Shown here one piece after another: positions 49,330 through 61,814 of a stretch of DNA of 64,000 bases; within the stretch, counting starts at the first letter, position 1, and each line of letters starts with the position of its first letter. Source of the stretch: Sinisalibacter lacisalsi (GTDB lineage Bacteria > Pseudomonadota > Alphaproteobacteria > Rhodobacterales > Rhodobacteraceae); contig NZ_BMGI01000001.1 of NCBI RefSeq assembly GCF_014640115.1, forward strand, positions 766,501-830,500, given 5' to 3'. The notes under the pieces are model-generated. The model ran no database searches, had not been told where the DNA came from, and worked only from the letters and a program-made list of their open reading frames with translations. Made by a program: the position numbers and the translations under genes.

Positions 49330-49737
49330 ATGTACAAGAACATTCTAGTCCCCGTGGCCTTCGAAACAGGCCGCGACACCATGAAGTCCATCGAGATCGC
49401 CGAGTCCCTCGGCGGCAGCGAGGGCAAGGTGACGGCGTTGCACGTGGTTGAGGAAGTGCCCTCCTACGTCGCGCAATACCTGCCCGAGGGGCAGATGGAA
49501 GCGAATATCAAGGAAGTCGAGGATATCCTCGCCGAGCGTCTCGGTGGGCATGACCGCGTGATCGTGAAGGTGATCGAGGGCCATGCCGGGCATTCGATCG
49601 TCGACTATGCCACCGAGCACAAGATCGATTGCATCGTGATCGCCTCGCACCGCCCCGGGCTGCAGGATCTGTTCCTCGGCTCGACAGCGGCGCGCGTCGT
49701 GCGTCATGCGCCGTGTTCGGTTCACGTGGTGCGCTGA
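49330..49737 (+). CDS. Universal stress protein (UspA family)
   Basis: The 135-residue single-domain protein has the UspA fold signature: YKNILVPVAFETGRDTM at the start, ALHVVEEVP, and the nucleotide-binding loop SHRPGLQDLFLGSTAARVV with C-terminal PCSVHVVR. The G-x2-G-x9-G(S/T) spacing is nearly intact, so ATP binding is likely. An FNR-like box upstream suggests induction under low oxygen. Confidence 0.92.
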   Translation: MYKNILVPVAFETGRDTMKSIEIAESLGGSEGKVTALHVVEEVPSYVAQYLPEGQMEANIKEVEDILAERLGGHDRVIVKVIEGHAGHSIVDYATEHKIDCIVIASHRPGLQDLFLGSTAARVVRHAPCSVHVVR

Positions 49738-49810
49738 CCGCGGGGGCGCTGCGCGATTTGGTGCTTTCGGAGTGCGGTGCTAGGCTGTGCTAGCAGCATG
49801 GGAGGAAGAA

Positions 49811-50131
49811 ATGCCCACGATCACCACCGATCCGAACGTCCAGACCGTCATCACCACCTTCGAAGTGACGCCCGGCACCTGCGATGACCTGCTGGAAGAA
49901 TTGCGGGTTGCCTGCAACGAGTTCGTCTCGAAACAGCCCGGCTTCATCGGCGCCGCGGTGCATGTGAACGACGCGCGCACGCGGATCGCGAACTATACGC
50001 AATGGGAAAGCCGCGAGGACTTCCAGACCACGCTTCGATCCGAATCGATGCAGGAATATCATCGGAAATTCAATGAATTGTGCAGGACTTTCGAGCCGGT
50101 GATGTATGAGGTTGTCACCACCTCGGGCTGA
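49811..50131 (+). CDS. Antibiotic biosynthesis monooxygenase (ABM) domain protein
   Basis: The 106-residue protein has the ferredoxin-like ABM fold: VITTFEVTPGTCDDLLEELRVA, QPGFIGAAVHVNDARTRIANYTQWESREDF in parts (PGFIGAAVHV and IANYTQWESREDF). The family includes small quinone-forming monooxygenases and stress proteins. GGGAGG lies just upstream of the ATG. The substrate is not indicated; proximity to the aromatic island could be meaningful or chance. Confidence 0.8.
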   Translation: MPTITTDPNVQTVITTFEVTPGTCDDLLEELRVACNEFVSKQPGFIGAAVHVNDARTRIANYTQWESREDFQTTLRSESMQEYHRKFNELCRTFEPVMYEVVTTSG

Positions 50132-50193
50132 CGCCGCGATGCCGCGCCGTGACGGCCTGACGATCGGGTGACATCACCAAAGGAGGAAATGTC

Positions 50194-50592
50194 ATGACAG
50201 GTTTTTCCAGGTTCGCCCGCGCCGCGGTGATCGCCGCGGCCGTCGGCTTCGCCGGCGCTGCGTCGGCTCAGACCGAGATCGGAGGTTACAGCGCCTATAT
50301 CGGCTGGGAGGATCTGCACAATTCCAAGGGCGCACGGCTGACCGCGCCGTGGCAGGTGGTGCGGCAGGATCGCGCCAATTACCACCGTTTCGGCATCAGT
50401 CAGCCAGGCGATGACTGGGATCCGTTCTTCGCCAGTATGGAAAACCGCGCCGCGATGGAACGGATGATCATGAACGGCACGATCGAGCCTTCCGCGGCGC
50501 AAATCCTGATGCAGGGCGGGGCGACCGTTTTCGTTCGGATCTATGGCCAGGGCGGTGTCGGCAACTCGATCCGGGTGACCGTGTCGCGCTGA
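50194..50592 (+). CDS. Secreted hypothetical protein
   Basis: The 132-residue protein has a signal peptide (about 1-26, ending ASAQ) and a mature part of about 106 residues with GGYSAYIGWEDLHNSKGARL and SQPGDDWDPFFASMENRAAM. It has no cysteine in the mature region. GGAGG precedes the ATG. I recognise no family; it is probably periplasmic. It converges with the YdcF-like gene after 6 bp. Confidence 0.75.
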   Translation: MTGFSRFARAAVIAAAVGFAGAASAQTEIGGYSAYIGWEDLHNSKGARLTAPWQVVRQDRANYHRFGISQPGDDWDPFFASMENRAAMERMIMNGTIEPSAAQILMQGGATVFVRIYGQGGVGNSIRVTVSR

Positions 50593-50598
50593 CGGCGC

Positions 50599-51072
50599 TC
50601 AGCGGCGAAGATGCAGCAGGTAGGCGAGCAGGGCGGCAACCTCGCGCAGGGCGGCGCGCACCGTGACGAGCGCGCGGGTGCCGCGCAGAGGCGGGCAGGC
50701 GCCGCTCGCTTCGAGCCCGAGGCGGCGCGCCACCAGGCGGGCGCGCGGCAGGTGCCAGGCATCGCTGACGAGCACGACCTTCGCGCCTTCGGGCAGAAGG
50801 TCTCGCGAGAAGGCAATGTTTTCCAGCGTGTTGCGTGACCGGGTCTCGAGCGCGATCACGTTTTCGGGCACACCGAGGCCGGTCAGAATATCGCGGACTG
50901 CCTCGGCTTCGGTGGGGCGGTGGGCGCCTTCGCCACCGGTGGCAACGATGCCGCCAACCTTCCCCGCATGGTAGAGCGCCGCAGCCGTTTCCGCGCGGCG
51001 CCGCAGCGTCGGCGAGGCCACGCCACCGGCCCAGACGGCGGCCCCCAGAACGATGGCGACAGGCTTGGTCAT
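50599..51072 (-). CDS. YdcF-like (DUF218) protein
   Basis: The 157-residue protein has the DUF218 pattern: AIVLGAAVWAGGVASPTLRRR, GGIVATGGEGAHRPTEAEAV, the TRSRNTLENIAFSRDLL motif and VVLVSDAWHLPRARLVARRL. The fold is seen in SanA/YdcF proteins linked to envelope or vancomycin-barrier functions. It lacks the N-terminal membrane segments of the longer forms, but a hydrophobic start may still direct it to the envelope. Enzymatic role unknown. Confidence 0.88.
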   Translation of the reverse strand: MTKPVAIVLGAAVWAGGVASPTLRRRAETAAALYHAGKVGGIVATGGEGAHRPTEAEAVRDILTGLGVPENVIALETRSRNTLENIAFSRDLLPEGAKVVLVSDAWHLPRARLVARRLGLEASGACPPLRGTRALVTVRAALREVAALLAYLLHLRR

Positions 51073-51135
51073 GGCGCAACGCTAGCGCGCTGGCGAACCG
51101 ACGGCCAGCGCCCGGTTGCAGCTTGCGCTGCCCCG

Positions 51136-51543
51136 TCACTCCGGTGGCGGGCGCGCCTCGGCCCGGTCGCCATAGCCGCAGCCGGCGGCAGCGGCCATCG
51201 CTGCCGGGCGCAACGCCGCCATCCGCGCTTCGAGCGTCGCGAGCCGGGCGCGGTGCAGCCCTTCGTCAATTGCCACGGGCCGCAGCTCCCATTCCCGCCG
51301 TTCCACGAGGCAGGTGTTCCGCTGCCCACCTTCGTGACAGTCGACCGGCGCAAGCCGGATCACCTCGACCCTGTGCAGCGCGTGCCCCCGCACGAGATCG
51401 GCCTCAATCCTGCGCGCCTCGCGCCAAGGGCCGCGATATTCCGCCGTCGCCTCAGCGAAACACCGCGCCTCGGGCGAGAGCCCTCCGCAGCCCGCGAGCG
51501 GGGCAAGGCCGATGGCGCAAAGCAGGCGGAGCCGAGGAGTCAT
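51136..51543 (-). CDS. Putative lipoprotein, unrecognised
   Basis: The 135-residue protein starts MTPRLRLLCAIGLAPLAGCGG, a lipoprotein signal with a LAGC lipobox (Cys19). The mature part has further cysteines (about positions 28, 69, 78 and 126) and no recognised domain. It is probably anchored in a membrane and faces the periplasm. It diverges from the duplicated-domain gene at 51678. Confidence 0.7.
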   Translation of the reverse strand: MTPRLRLLCAIGLAPLAGCGGLSPEARCFAEATAEYRGPWREARRIEADLVRGHALHRVEVIRLAPVDCHEGGQRNTCLVERREWELRPVAIDEGLHRARLATLEARMAALRPAAMAAAAGCGYGDRAEARPPPE

Positions 51544-51677
51544 TGCCGCAAGCCTGCCACGGGGATGGTTGCCGGATGGTTAAGCCTGATCCGGGGTTGC
51601 GGCGTTTTGGCCCAGTGGCGCGCCGGGTTTTAACCCGTATAAAAGATACAACTTTTGAATCACCGGAGCGGCGCGAG

Positions 51678-52151
51678 ATGCAAGGGCAGGGCAAACACGG
51701 CGGGCAGACCCATCCAGGCGCCGACAAATCCGAGCGCCATCGCCGCGATCAGGACGTCTTTCATGAGCTGCTGCGCCGCCACAAGGAAATCCGGCGCGAG
51801 GTGAGTGAACTGCCCGACGGCATCCGCGCGGTCACCGAAAGCGATGATCCGGCCCTTGCCGGCCTGATCCGGGCCCATGCCCACGAGATGCACCGCCGCC
51901 TTGGCGAAGGTTTCGGCCTGCGGCACTGGGACCCGGCCTTCGTGGAGATCTTCGCCCGGCGCGACAAGCTGCGGCTCGAGGTGACCGATACCCCGAACGG
52001 CGTGGTGATCGAAGAAACCAGTGACGATCCCAACGTCGTGCTGCTGATCCGGGCGCATGGCGCGGTGGTGTCGGCCTTTGTCAGATCCGGGGGGCGGGCG
52101 GCATCGCAGCCAAGCCCGCTGCCGGAAGACTACGTGCGGGCGGCGTCCTAG
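51678..52151 (+). CDS. Hypothetical protein with an internal domain duplication
   Basis: The 157-residue cytoplasmic protein contains two related halves: about 27-75 (HKEIRREVSELPDGIRAVTE, SDDPALAGLIRAHAHEM) and about 88-137 (RRDKLRLEVTDTPNGVVIEE, TSDDPNVVLLIRAHGAVV). Each shares the pattern EV..(L/T)P(D/N)G......SDDP....LIRAH, so a small unit was duplicated. The His in each RAH could bind metal or heme, but this is a guess. I do not know the family. The upstream region contains TATAAAAG. Confidence 0.7.
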   Translation: MQGQGKHGGQTHPGADKSERHRRDQDVFHELLRRHKEIRREVSELPDGIRAVTESDDPALAGLIRAHAHEMHRRLGEGFGLRHWDPAFVEIFARRDKLRLEVTDTPNGVVIEETSDDPNVVLLIRAHGAVVSAFVRSGGRAASQPSPLPEDYVRAAS

Positions 52152-52258
52152 GTCCTCCCTGACCTCTTCGCCCGCGCGTCGCTTGTCCCGCCCCACACCG
52201 GACGGGGTGGGACAAGCACCCTGTTTCATGGCAGTCTCGCGACCGGAGGACCTGATTC

Positions 52259-53074
52259 ATGAAAGACCTGCCCATCATCGGTGCACAGCTTACCGTGCTC
52301 GACCTTCCCAAGCACCGCGACTGGCTGTTCGAGAAGAACCGTGATCTCGAATTGCCCGAGTTCTGCATGGCCGACATTCTCGCCGCGCCCGATCCCTTTA
52401 TCGACATGGCGAAGAAGGCGCTCAAGGGCTGGAGCGGGCGGCTGGGCATCCATGGCCCCTTTGCGGGCTTCGAGTTGGACGTGAAAGACAAGGAGATTCG
52501 CGCAGTGGTGCAGAAGCGGCTCGACCAGGCGCTCGATGTCTGCGACGCGCTGGGGGCGACCCAGATGGTGCTGCATTCGCCCTACAACCACTGGGATCTG
52601 ACCAACCTCGACAACAACGCCCGCGCCCGCGGCAAGCGGATATCGGCCGCGCTCGACACTCTGGCGCCCGCGCTGAAGCGGGCCGAGGCCATCGGGGTGG
52701 AAATGGTGCTGGAGAATATCCAGGATGTTGATCCGAAAGACCGCGTGGCGGTGGTCGAGGCGGCCAACAGCCCCGCGCTCAAGGTCTCGGTGGACGTGGG
52801 CCACGCCTACTGGGCGCATGTCATGGCCGGCGGCCCGCCAGTGGACCGCTACGTCTCTTTCGCAGGCGATCTGCTCACCCACGTGCACCTGCAGGATGCC
52901 GATGGCTACGCCGACCGCCACTGGGTTCTGGGCGAGGGCACGATCCCCTTCGCCCCGATCTTCGCCGCACTTGGCGCGCTGAAATCAAACCCCCGGCTGA
53001 TCGTCGAGATTAACGAATTCGGCCGGGTGCCCGAGTCGGTCGCCCATCTCGAAAGGCTGGGGCTCGGGCAGTAG
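52259..53074 (+). CDS. Sugar phosphate isomerase/epimerase (TIM barrel, AP-endonuclease-2 family)
   Basis: The 271-residue protein has the xylose-isomerase-like TIM barrel pattern: GIHGPFAGFELD, MVLHSPYNHWDLTN, VEMVLENIQDVDPKDRVAVV, VSVDVGHAYWAHV, LTHVHLQDADGYADRHWVLG and LIVEINEF. The Glu, Asp, His and Glu needed for the metal site are present. Family members epimerise keto sugars or rearrange hydroxy acids. No sugar genes are adjacent, so the substrate is open. Confidence 0.85.
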   Translation: MKDLPIIGAQLTVLDLPKHRDWLFEKNRDLELPEFCMADILAAPDPFIDMAKKALKGWSGRLGIHGPFAGFELDVKDKEIRAVVQKRLDQALDVCDALGATQMVLHSPYNHWDLTNLDNNARARGKRISAALDTLAPALKRAEAIGVEMVLENIQDVDPKDRVAVVEAANSPALKVSVDVGHAYWAHVMAGGPPVDRYVSFAGDLLTHVHLQDADGYADRHWVLGEGTIPFAPIFAALGALKSNPRLIVEINEFGRVPESVAHLERLGLGQ

Positions 53075-53076
53075 CC

Positions 53077-53436
53077 CTAGTGGCCCCGGGCCGCGAGCCA
53101 GGCGCGCATCCAGGCGATCTCTTCCTCCTGCGCGGCGATGATCGCTTCGGCCAGCGCGCGCACCTCGGCGTCGGCGCCGTGCTCCAGCACGATCCGGGCC
53201 ATGTCGACCGCGCCGGCGTGGTGCGGGATCATGCCCTTGATGAAATCGACATCGGCATCGCCGGTGAAGGCGATCGCCATGCCTTGGTGCATCGCGTCAT
53301 TGGCGGCGATGTAGGCGAGGGTGGAGGGGGTGGCGTCGGCAGACATGTCGTGGCCGGCGTGGCCGGTATGATCCTGGGCGATGGCGGGGGTGGCGAGGAG
53401 AAGAGCGACGAAGACGGGGCGGATGTAACGACGCAT
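53077..53436 (-). CDS. DUF305 secreted, metal-associated protein
   Basis: The 119-residue protein has a signal peptide (about 1-19, ending AIAQ), a His-rich start of the mature chain (HTGHAGHDM) and the DUF305 motif [20 protein letters not shown] with [13 protein letters not shown]305 proteins are often found with copper-handling genes. The ATG at 53436 follows GGAG; the frame is open further upstream but without signal-like sequence. Confidence 0.88.
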   Translation of the reverse strand: MRRYIRPVFVALLLATPAIAQDHTGHAGHDMSADATPSTLAYIAANDAMHQGMAIAFTGDADVDFIKGMIPHHAGAVDMARIVLEHGADAEVRALAEAIIAAQEEEIAWMRAWLAARGH

Positions 53437-53659
53437 GGCAAGCTCCGGTTCTTTTGTTTTTGACCGGAATAGCTGCCAACATTCCAGCGGGGGAAGGCAA
53501 GTAACGGATGCGTGCATTGCGGCGGCGTTCGCGCAGCCGGCGGGCGCTTCCTTCTCGCGCTGACCGGGCCTCGCCGTCGGGCTCATAAAGGATGCAAGGT
53601 CGCGCGAAGCTTGCTAGGCTCGGCGGAATTGCACGAGATTTTGACAGGAGGTTTTCCCC

Positions 53660-54244
53660 ATGCGTTTTCTACCCCTCGTTCTGGCCGTCGTCGCGGCCCC
53701 GGCACTGGCCGCCGACCCGGTGAACATCCGCCCCGATCTGCCCTCGGTCACGGTGGACACGCCGAACGGCCCCGCCGTGATCTCCCGCGAGCAAGACCCG
53801 GCGGCGAAGCTCGACGGTGACTGGGCGCTCGTCGCCCGCGCCTGCCCGCCGTTCTGCGTGCAGCCGATGCAGCCCGCCGAGGGGGTGCGCACGATCGGCG
53901 AGCTGGAACTGCTCGACATGCTGGCCGACCCCGACGCTGTGGTGTTCGACAGCCGCACGCCCGACTGGTTCGCCGGCGGCTCGATCCCCGGCGCGGTGAA
54001 CATGCCCTACACGTCGATGGCCGACCGGCTCGACGAGGTTGGCTGCGAACTGGATTTCGACGGTTTCATCTGCGAGGACGTGCCCGAGATCGCGCTGTTC
54101 TGCAACGGCCCGTGGTGCGGCCAATCCCCCACCGCGATCCGCCGGATCATCGAGGCCGGCTTCCCGGCGGAGAAGATTTCGTATTATCGCGGTGGCATGC
54201 AGGTCTGGCGGATGCTGGGGCTGAGCGTGACGGACCCGGAGTAG
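53660..54244 (+). CDS. Periplasmic rhodanese-domain protein
   Basis: The 194-residue protein has a signal peptide (about 1-18, ending ALA) and a rhodanese fold: VVFDSRTPDWFAGGSIPGAVNMPY and the active-site loop FCNGPWCGQSPTAIRRI with Cys148 and Cys153, ending with YYRGGMQVWRMLGL. A second pair, Cys62 and Cys66, lies in the N-terminal part (ACPPFC). It likely moves sulfur or reduces a substrate in the periplasm. RBS AGGAGG precedes the ATG; a repeat hairpin follows the stop. Confidence 0.88.
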   Translation: MRFLPLVLAVVAAPALAADPVNIRPDLPSVTVDTPNGPAVISREQDPAAKLDGDWALVARACPPFCVQPMQPAEGVRTIGELELLDMLADPDAVVFDSRTPDWFAGGSIPGAVNMPYTSMADRLDEVGCELDFDGFICEDVPEIALFCNGPWCGQSPTAIRRIIEAGFPAEKISYYRGGMQVWRMLGLSVTDPE

Positions 54245-54258
54245 GGAAAAACTGGCCG

Positions 54259-54325
54259 GCGTAGGGTGGGTGATTTCACCCACCATCCCGCGCGGTCATG
54301 ATGGGTGCGAGCACCCATCCTACGC
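54259..54325. repeat. Interrupted inverted repeat, GCGTAGGGTGGGTG type
   Basis: GCGTAGGGTGGGTG (54259-54272) faces CACCCATCCTACGC (54312-54325), 13 of 14 positions pairing, with inner GGGTG/CACCC copies (GTGATTTCACCCAC and GGGTGCGAGCACCC). It sits between convergent genes, so it can serve as a shared terminator. This kind of sequence occurs as a dispersed repeat in many proteobacteria. Confidence 0.7.
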
Positions 54326-55126
54326 TTGCTCTTGCCTCGAAAAGGGAGCTGTCGGCCTCTTGGGGTTTTCTATCATTTGCGAAACCACCTCGCTCCTCCA
54401 AACTCGTCCGAGTTGAAAGCCGGTTTGATCGTTACCATTCCTTCCCGCGTAAACTCCGATAAATTTTGTCCAGAAGCCGAAAAATCCGCTATGCGGTCCT
54501 TCACCCTCGCGCCCGAAGTTGCCAAGTGCTTTCACGAAAACTGGCGCACCTGACATGCCTTCTCTTGTGGCTGAATCGCACAGAAAAACCGGCGTTTCGT
54601 TGAAGTCTAGTGTCGGCTCTGTAGCAATGGAAGCTCGTTTCCAAATCGGTGTTTGAGCCGGGCCGCGGAGCGCTTGCGGGAAGCCAACTATGAAACAATC
54701 CGATCCCGCTTCTGCCCAGATTCGGTCGTCTTGTTCTTTGTCATTTACAGCGAAGACATCCAAATTTTCCCCTAGGTCTATCGCAACCACATCAAAGTTC
54801 CTGTGGTCTTGATGTTCTATCCAATCGGGTTCACCATTCTTCCACAGATTGACCCTGATTGATTTAAACTCTACGGAGGTATATCCGTCAGTTGATCTTC
54901 CGTTTTTGCTGTAGAAATGAACGTCCAAAAAAAGTGGGTCGAAGGCATTTTCCAGCATCACACCGGTTTCGTTTCGTCCGGTAACAACATGACGATTTGA
55001 AATCAAAAAAATACGCTCATCGACACGCCAGAAAAAGCCTGTAGCTGACGCTCGTTCCTTCAAGTTTGCGCAACGAGCTTCCACAAAGGCAACACATTTG
55101 GTTTCAAATGAAACACTGGCTCGCAT
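54320..55126 (-). CDS. Trypsin-like serine protease, low G+C
   Basis: The 268-residue protein has a plausible chymotrypsin-fold triad: His46 in LISNRHVVTG, Asp112 in FDVVAIDL and Ser192 in REGMSGAPVF. There is no signal peptide and no PDZ domain. Stand-alone cytosolic trypsin-like domains of this type are often found near defence genes, but here uvrB lies upstream, its stop 4 bp from the ATG (55126). The reading frame is A/T-rich compared with uvrB, suggesting transfer into this spot. The target is unknown. Confidence 0.8.
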   Translation of the reverse strand: MRASVSFETKCVAFVEARCANLKERASATGFFWRVDERIFLISNRHVVTGRNETGVMLENAFDPLFLDVHFYSKNGRSTDGYTSVEFKSIRVNLWKNGEPDWIEHQDHRNFDVVAIDLGENLDVFAVNDKEQDDRIWAEAGSDCFIVGFPQALRGPAQTPIWKRASIATEPTLDFNETPVFLCDSATREGMSGAPVFVKALGNFGREGEGPHSGFFGFWTKFIGVYAGRNGNDQTGFQLGRVWRSEVVSQMIENPKRPTAPFSRQEQA

Positions 55127-55130
55127 TCCC

Positions 55131-57293
<2,163 letters not shown>

Positions 57294-57807
57294 GGCTCTT
57301 CTCCTGTTCGCGCTATGTTCGTGCCGTTTCCCGGTAGACGCAAGAGGGCGCTCGGGCCACGGTGCGGCAACGCTCCCCCCGGCAAATGTTGCCGGATCGG
57401 CCGCAATCAAGGGCCTTGGCTCAAACAAAAAAAGAGGCATCGGCGGCCAGGCCCACCCGCGGCGCGCATCCGCAAGAACGCCTTCGCACCGGTCGCAGCG
57501 GCAAACCGGGCCGGTCAAGCGCGGTGTGTCGCTGGAATTCCTAACAGGGCGTTACTACTTAAAGGAGAACTTTTTTCATTAAGGCATACCCAAAGGTGCA
57601 ATTCACGGTTGCGTCGGAGCACCCCGCGCGTTTAAGCTCCAAGGGCAAGCAGCAAGTAAGGCTGCCGGTCCCGGCGAACACCCACCCCACCCCTCGCTCC
57701 CTCGCCGCGGATCGGCAGCCAACTCGCAAGACTTCCTCCCCGCCCCGTTTTTGCCTTGCGAAAGCGGGGCGCTTTTCGGATAACCCGGGCAGCAACAGGA
57801 GAAGCAC
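57294..57807. other. Gene-poor 514-bp region between uvrB and the complex I subunit
   Basis: No convincing protein frame is seen. The region holds AAAGGAGAACTTTTTTC (about 57562-57578), which looks like a ribosome site but has only ATT after it, and a hairpin with T-run at 57741-57776. A short untranslated transcript between about 57540 and 57776 is possible. The first 230 bp show nothing. Confidence 0.4.
57741..57776 (+). terminator. Terminator-like hairpin before the complex I subunit gene
   Basis: CGCCCCG pairs with CGGGGCG, extended by TTT/AAA across a one-base bulge, followed by CTTTT. It stands 32 bp upstream of a gene on the same strand, so it must end an upstream transcript or act as an attenuator. 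Confidence 0.6.
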
Positions 57808-58119
57808 ATGCGCGCCCGCATCTACCAGCCCGCCCGCAACGCGATGACATCCGGACAGGCCCGGACGAAAACCTGGGTTCTGGAATTCGCCCCCGAGGGC
57901 GGCAAGGAGATCGACCCGCTGATGGGGTGGACCAGTTCGGCCGACACGCAGGCGCAGGTTCGGATGCGGTTCTCCACGAAAGAGGCGGCGCTCGAATATG
58001 CCCGCGAGCACGGCATCGATGCCACCGTGCTCACGCCCCACAAGCGCAAGCTCAACATCCGCAAGGGCGGCTACGGCGAGAACTTCGCCCCCAACCGGCG
58101 GACGACCTGGACGCACTGA
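57808..58119 (+). CDS. NADH dehydrogenase accessory subunit, NDUFS4-like
   Basis: The 103-residue protein matches the 18-kDa accessory subunit of complex I shared by alphaproteobacteria and mitochondria: [42 protein letters not shown] in parts, [19 protein letters not shown] and [12 protein letters not shown]. It is peripheral and stabilises the N-module. It is monocistronic, AGGAG precedes the ATG, and a 7-bp hairpin follows at 58120-58139. Confidence 0.93.
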   Translation: MRARIYQPARNAMTSGQARTKTWVLEFAPEGGKEIDPLMGWTSSADTQAQVRMRFSTKEAALEYAREHGIDATVLTPHKRKLNIRKGGYGENFAPNRRTTWTH

Positions 58120-58139
58120 GGCCGGCTTTGGTGCCGGCC
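58120..58139. terminator. Short hairpin between convergent genes
   Basis: GGCCGGC pairs with GCCGGCC around a TTTGGT loop directly after the complex I subunit stop codon. There is no T-run. Confidence 0.4.
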
Positions 58140-58157
58140 CGCGCCAGAAAGCCGGGC

Positions 58158-59009
58158 TCAGGCGTCTAGCCGGAACACCTCGATAGCCGTGCCTTGCGCG
58201 ATCGCGCGGGCTTCGTCCTCGCCAAGCCCGTCAAGGATCTGCCGCGTCACCGCGAGCCAGTCGCCAAGGCCGCCGCCCATGTTCACCACCGGCCAGTCGC
58301 TGCCCCAAACCATGCGTTTGGGCCCGAAAACCTCGAGCACATGGTCGACGTAGGGTTTGACCGCCTCGTGGCTCGCCTCGCCCGGCGCGCAATAGGCCAT
58401 GAGTCCGGAGAGCTTGCAGACGACGTTCGGGCGCGCGGCGAGTTCGCTCATGTGCGCGCGCCACGGGTCTAGCCCGCCGCCGGCGATGTCGGGCACGCCG
58501 CAATGATCGAGCACGAGCCGGGTCTTGTCGCAGGCATCGGCCAGTTCGACGGCGAGCGGCAGCTGCCGGGCGAGGAAGCACATGTCGAAGGTCATGTCCG
58601 CCGCGCCGATCCGGCGGATATTGGCGCGGAAGGTATCGGTCGTCGACATCTCGTCGTCGACCACGTGCAGGATGCGGCGAAAGCCCACCGCCCCCATGCC
58701 GCGCGCGGTCTCGATCCAGGCCGCGAACCCCTCGTCGGTTTCGGGCCGCGCCGTGGCGATCAATCCCTTGATGCCGTTCGCCGGGTCTTTCGCCAGCCGG
58801 GCCACGTGCTCGGTTTCGGCGCCGATATCGCCCTCGTCCACCGCCGTCTCCATGAACAGCGTGCCGGCGATGCCGGCGCCCTCGGTGAGCGCCTTGTAAT
58901 CGTCGAGCCGGAAGGCCTGGCCTTCCAGCGCGGGGATGCCTTGCGTCCAGCCGTAGCCCGCCACCTCGGGGTAGATCAGGTGCTGGTGCGTGTCGATCAG
59001 TCCGATCAT
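58158..59009 (-). CDS. Amidohydrolase, L-fuconolactonase-like
   Basis: The 283-residue amidohydrolase-2 protein begins MIGLIDTHQHLIYPE (His8, His10) and carries LVLDHCGVPDIAGGG and WGSDWPVVNMGGGL near the C-terminus. Sugar lactonases of oxidative L-fucose and L-rhamnose pathways belong to this family. GGAAGGAGG precedes the ATG. It is the last gene of the minus-strand operon and overlaps the hydrolase gene by 4 bp, so a lactonase role in the same pathway is likely. Confidence 0.82.
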   Translation of the reverse strand: MIGLIDTHQHLIYPEVAGYGWTQGIPALEGQAFRLDDYKALTEGAGIAGTLFMETAVDEGDIGAETEHVARLAKDPANGIKGLIATARPETDEGFAAWIETARGMGAVGFRRILHVVDDEMSTTDTFRANIRRIGAADMTFDMCFLARQLPLAVELADACDKTRLVLDHCGVPDIAGGGLDPWRAHMSELAARPNVVCKLSGLMAYCAPGEASHEAVKPYVDHVLEVFGPKRMVWGSDWPVVNMGGGLGDWLAVTRQILDGLGEDEARAIAQGTAIEVFRLDA

Positions 59010-59866
59010 GTTGGTCCTCCTTCCGGGTCGTCGATCACCTCCTGGCGCTGGGTGCCAAGACCGTCGATGCCAAGCTCCACCACGTCGCCGCGCCGCAGGT
59101 AGCGCGGCGGTTTCATTCCCATGCCCACGCCCGGCGGTGTGCCGGTGGAAATCACGTCGCCGGGGTGCAGCGTCATGAACTGGCTGAGGTAGCTGACCAG
59201 GTGGGCGACGCCGAAAACCATCGTGCGCGTCGAGCCCTTCTGCATTGTCTCGCCGTTCACGGTGAGCCACATCGGCAGATCCTGCGGGTCGGCCACCTCG
59301 TCGCGGGTGACAAGCCAGGGCCCGATCTGGCCGAAATTATCGCAGCTCTTGCCCTTGGTCCACTGGCCGGAGCGCTCGATCTGGTAGGCGCGTTCGGAGA
59401 CATCGTTGGTCACCGCGTAGCCCGCCACGCAGTCGAGCGCGTCCGCTTCCGAGACGTATTTCGCCCGGCGGCCGATGATCACCGCCAGCTCCACCTCCCA
59501 GTCGGTCTTTTCGGAGCCGCGCGGGATGATGATGGGATCGTTCGGGCCGCAGATCGCGCTAGTGGCCTTGTGAAAGATGATCGGCTCCTCGGGCACCTGC
59601 ATCCCGGCTTCGGCGGCGTGGTCGGAATAGTTGAGCCCGATGCAGATGAACTTGCCGGTGCCGCCGACGCAAGCGCCGAGCCGCGCATCCGCGGGCACCT
59701 CCGGCAGGCTTGCGGGATCGACCGCGCGCAGCGCCGCGAGGCCCTCGTCGGAAAGCGTGGCGCCGGCAATATCGGGCACAACGGCCGAAAGATCGCGGGC
59801 GGTGCCGCCCGCGTCGATCAGGCCGGGTTTTTCCTCGCCGGGGTTGCCAAAGCGGATGAGTTTCAT
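59006..59866 (-). CDS. Fumarylacetoacetate hydrolase family, diketo-deoxy-sugar-acid hydrolase type
   Basis: The 286-residue protein has the FAH fold: CIGLNYSDHAAEAGMQVPEEP in parts, IIFHKATSAICGPNDPI, DWEVELAVIIGRRAKYVSE in parts with the metal-binding Glu residues, and ISTGTPPGVGMGMKPPRYL. Members in L-fucose/L-rhamnose clusters cleave 2,4-diketo-3-deoxy acids to pyruvate and lactate. Its position directly after the dehydrogenase gene fits that reaction. Confidence 0.85.
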   Translation of the reverse strand: MKLIRFGNPGEEKPGLIDAGGTARDLSAVVPDIAGATLSDEGLAALRAVDPASLPEVPADARLGACVGGTGKFICIGLNYSDHAAEAGMQVPEEPIIFHKATSAICGPNDPIIIPRGSEKTDWEVELAVIIGRRAKYVSEADALDCVAGYAVTNDVSERAYQIERSGQWTKGKSCDNFGQIGPWLVTRDEVADPQDLPMWLTVNGETMQKGSTRTMVFGVAHLVSYLSQFMTLHPGDVISTGTPPGVGMGMKPPRYLRRGDVVELGIDGLGTQRQEVIDDPEGGPT

Positions 59867-59880
59867 GGGTTTTTCCTCGT

Positions 59881-61810
<1,930 letters not shown>

Positions 61811-61814
<4 letters not shown>

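Noticed and set aside
57578-57800. Coding frame starting with ATT after AAAGGAGAACTTTTTTC
   Set aside because: ATT is a rare start, codon use is not gene-like and the product is Arg/Pro/Ser-rich low complexity.
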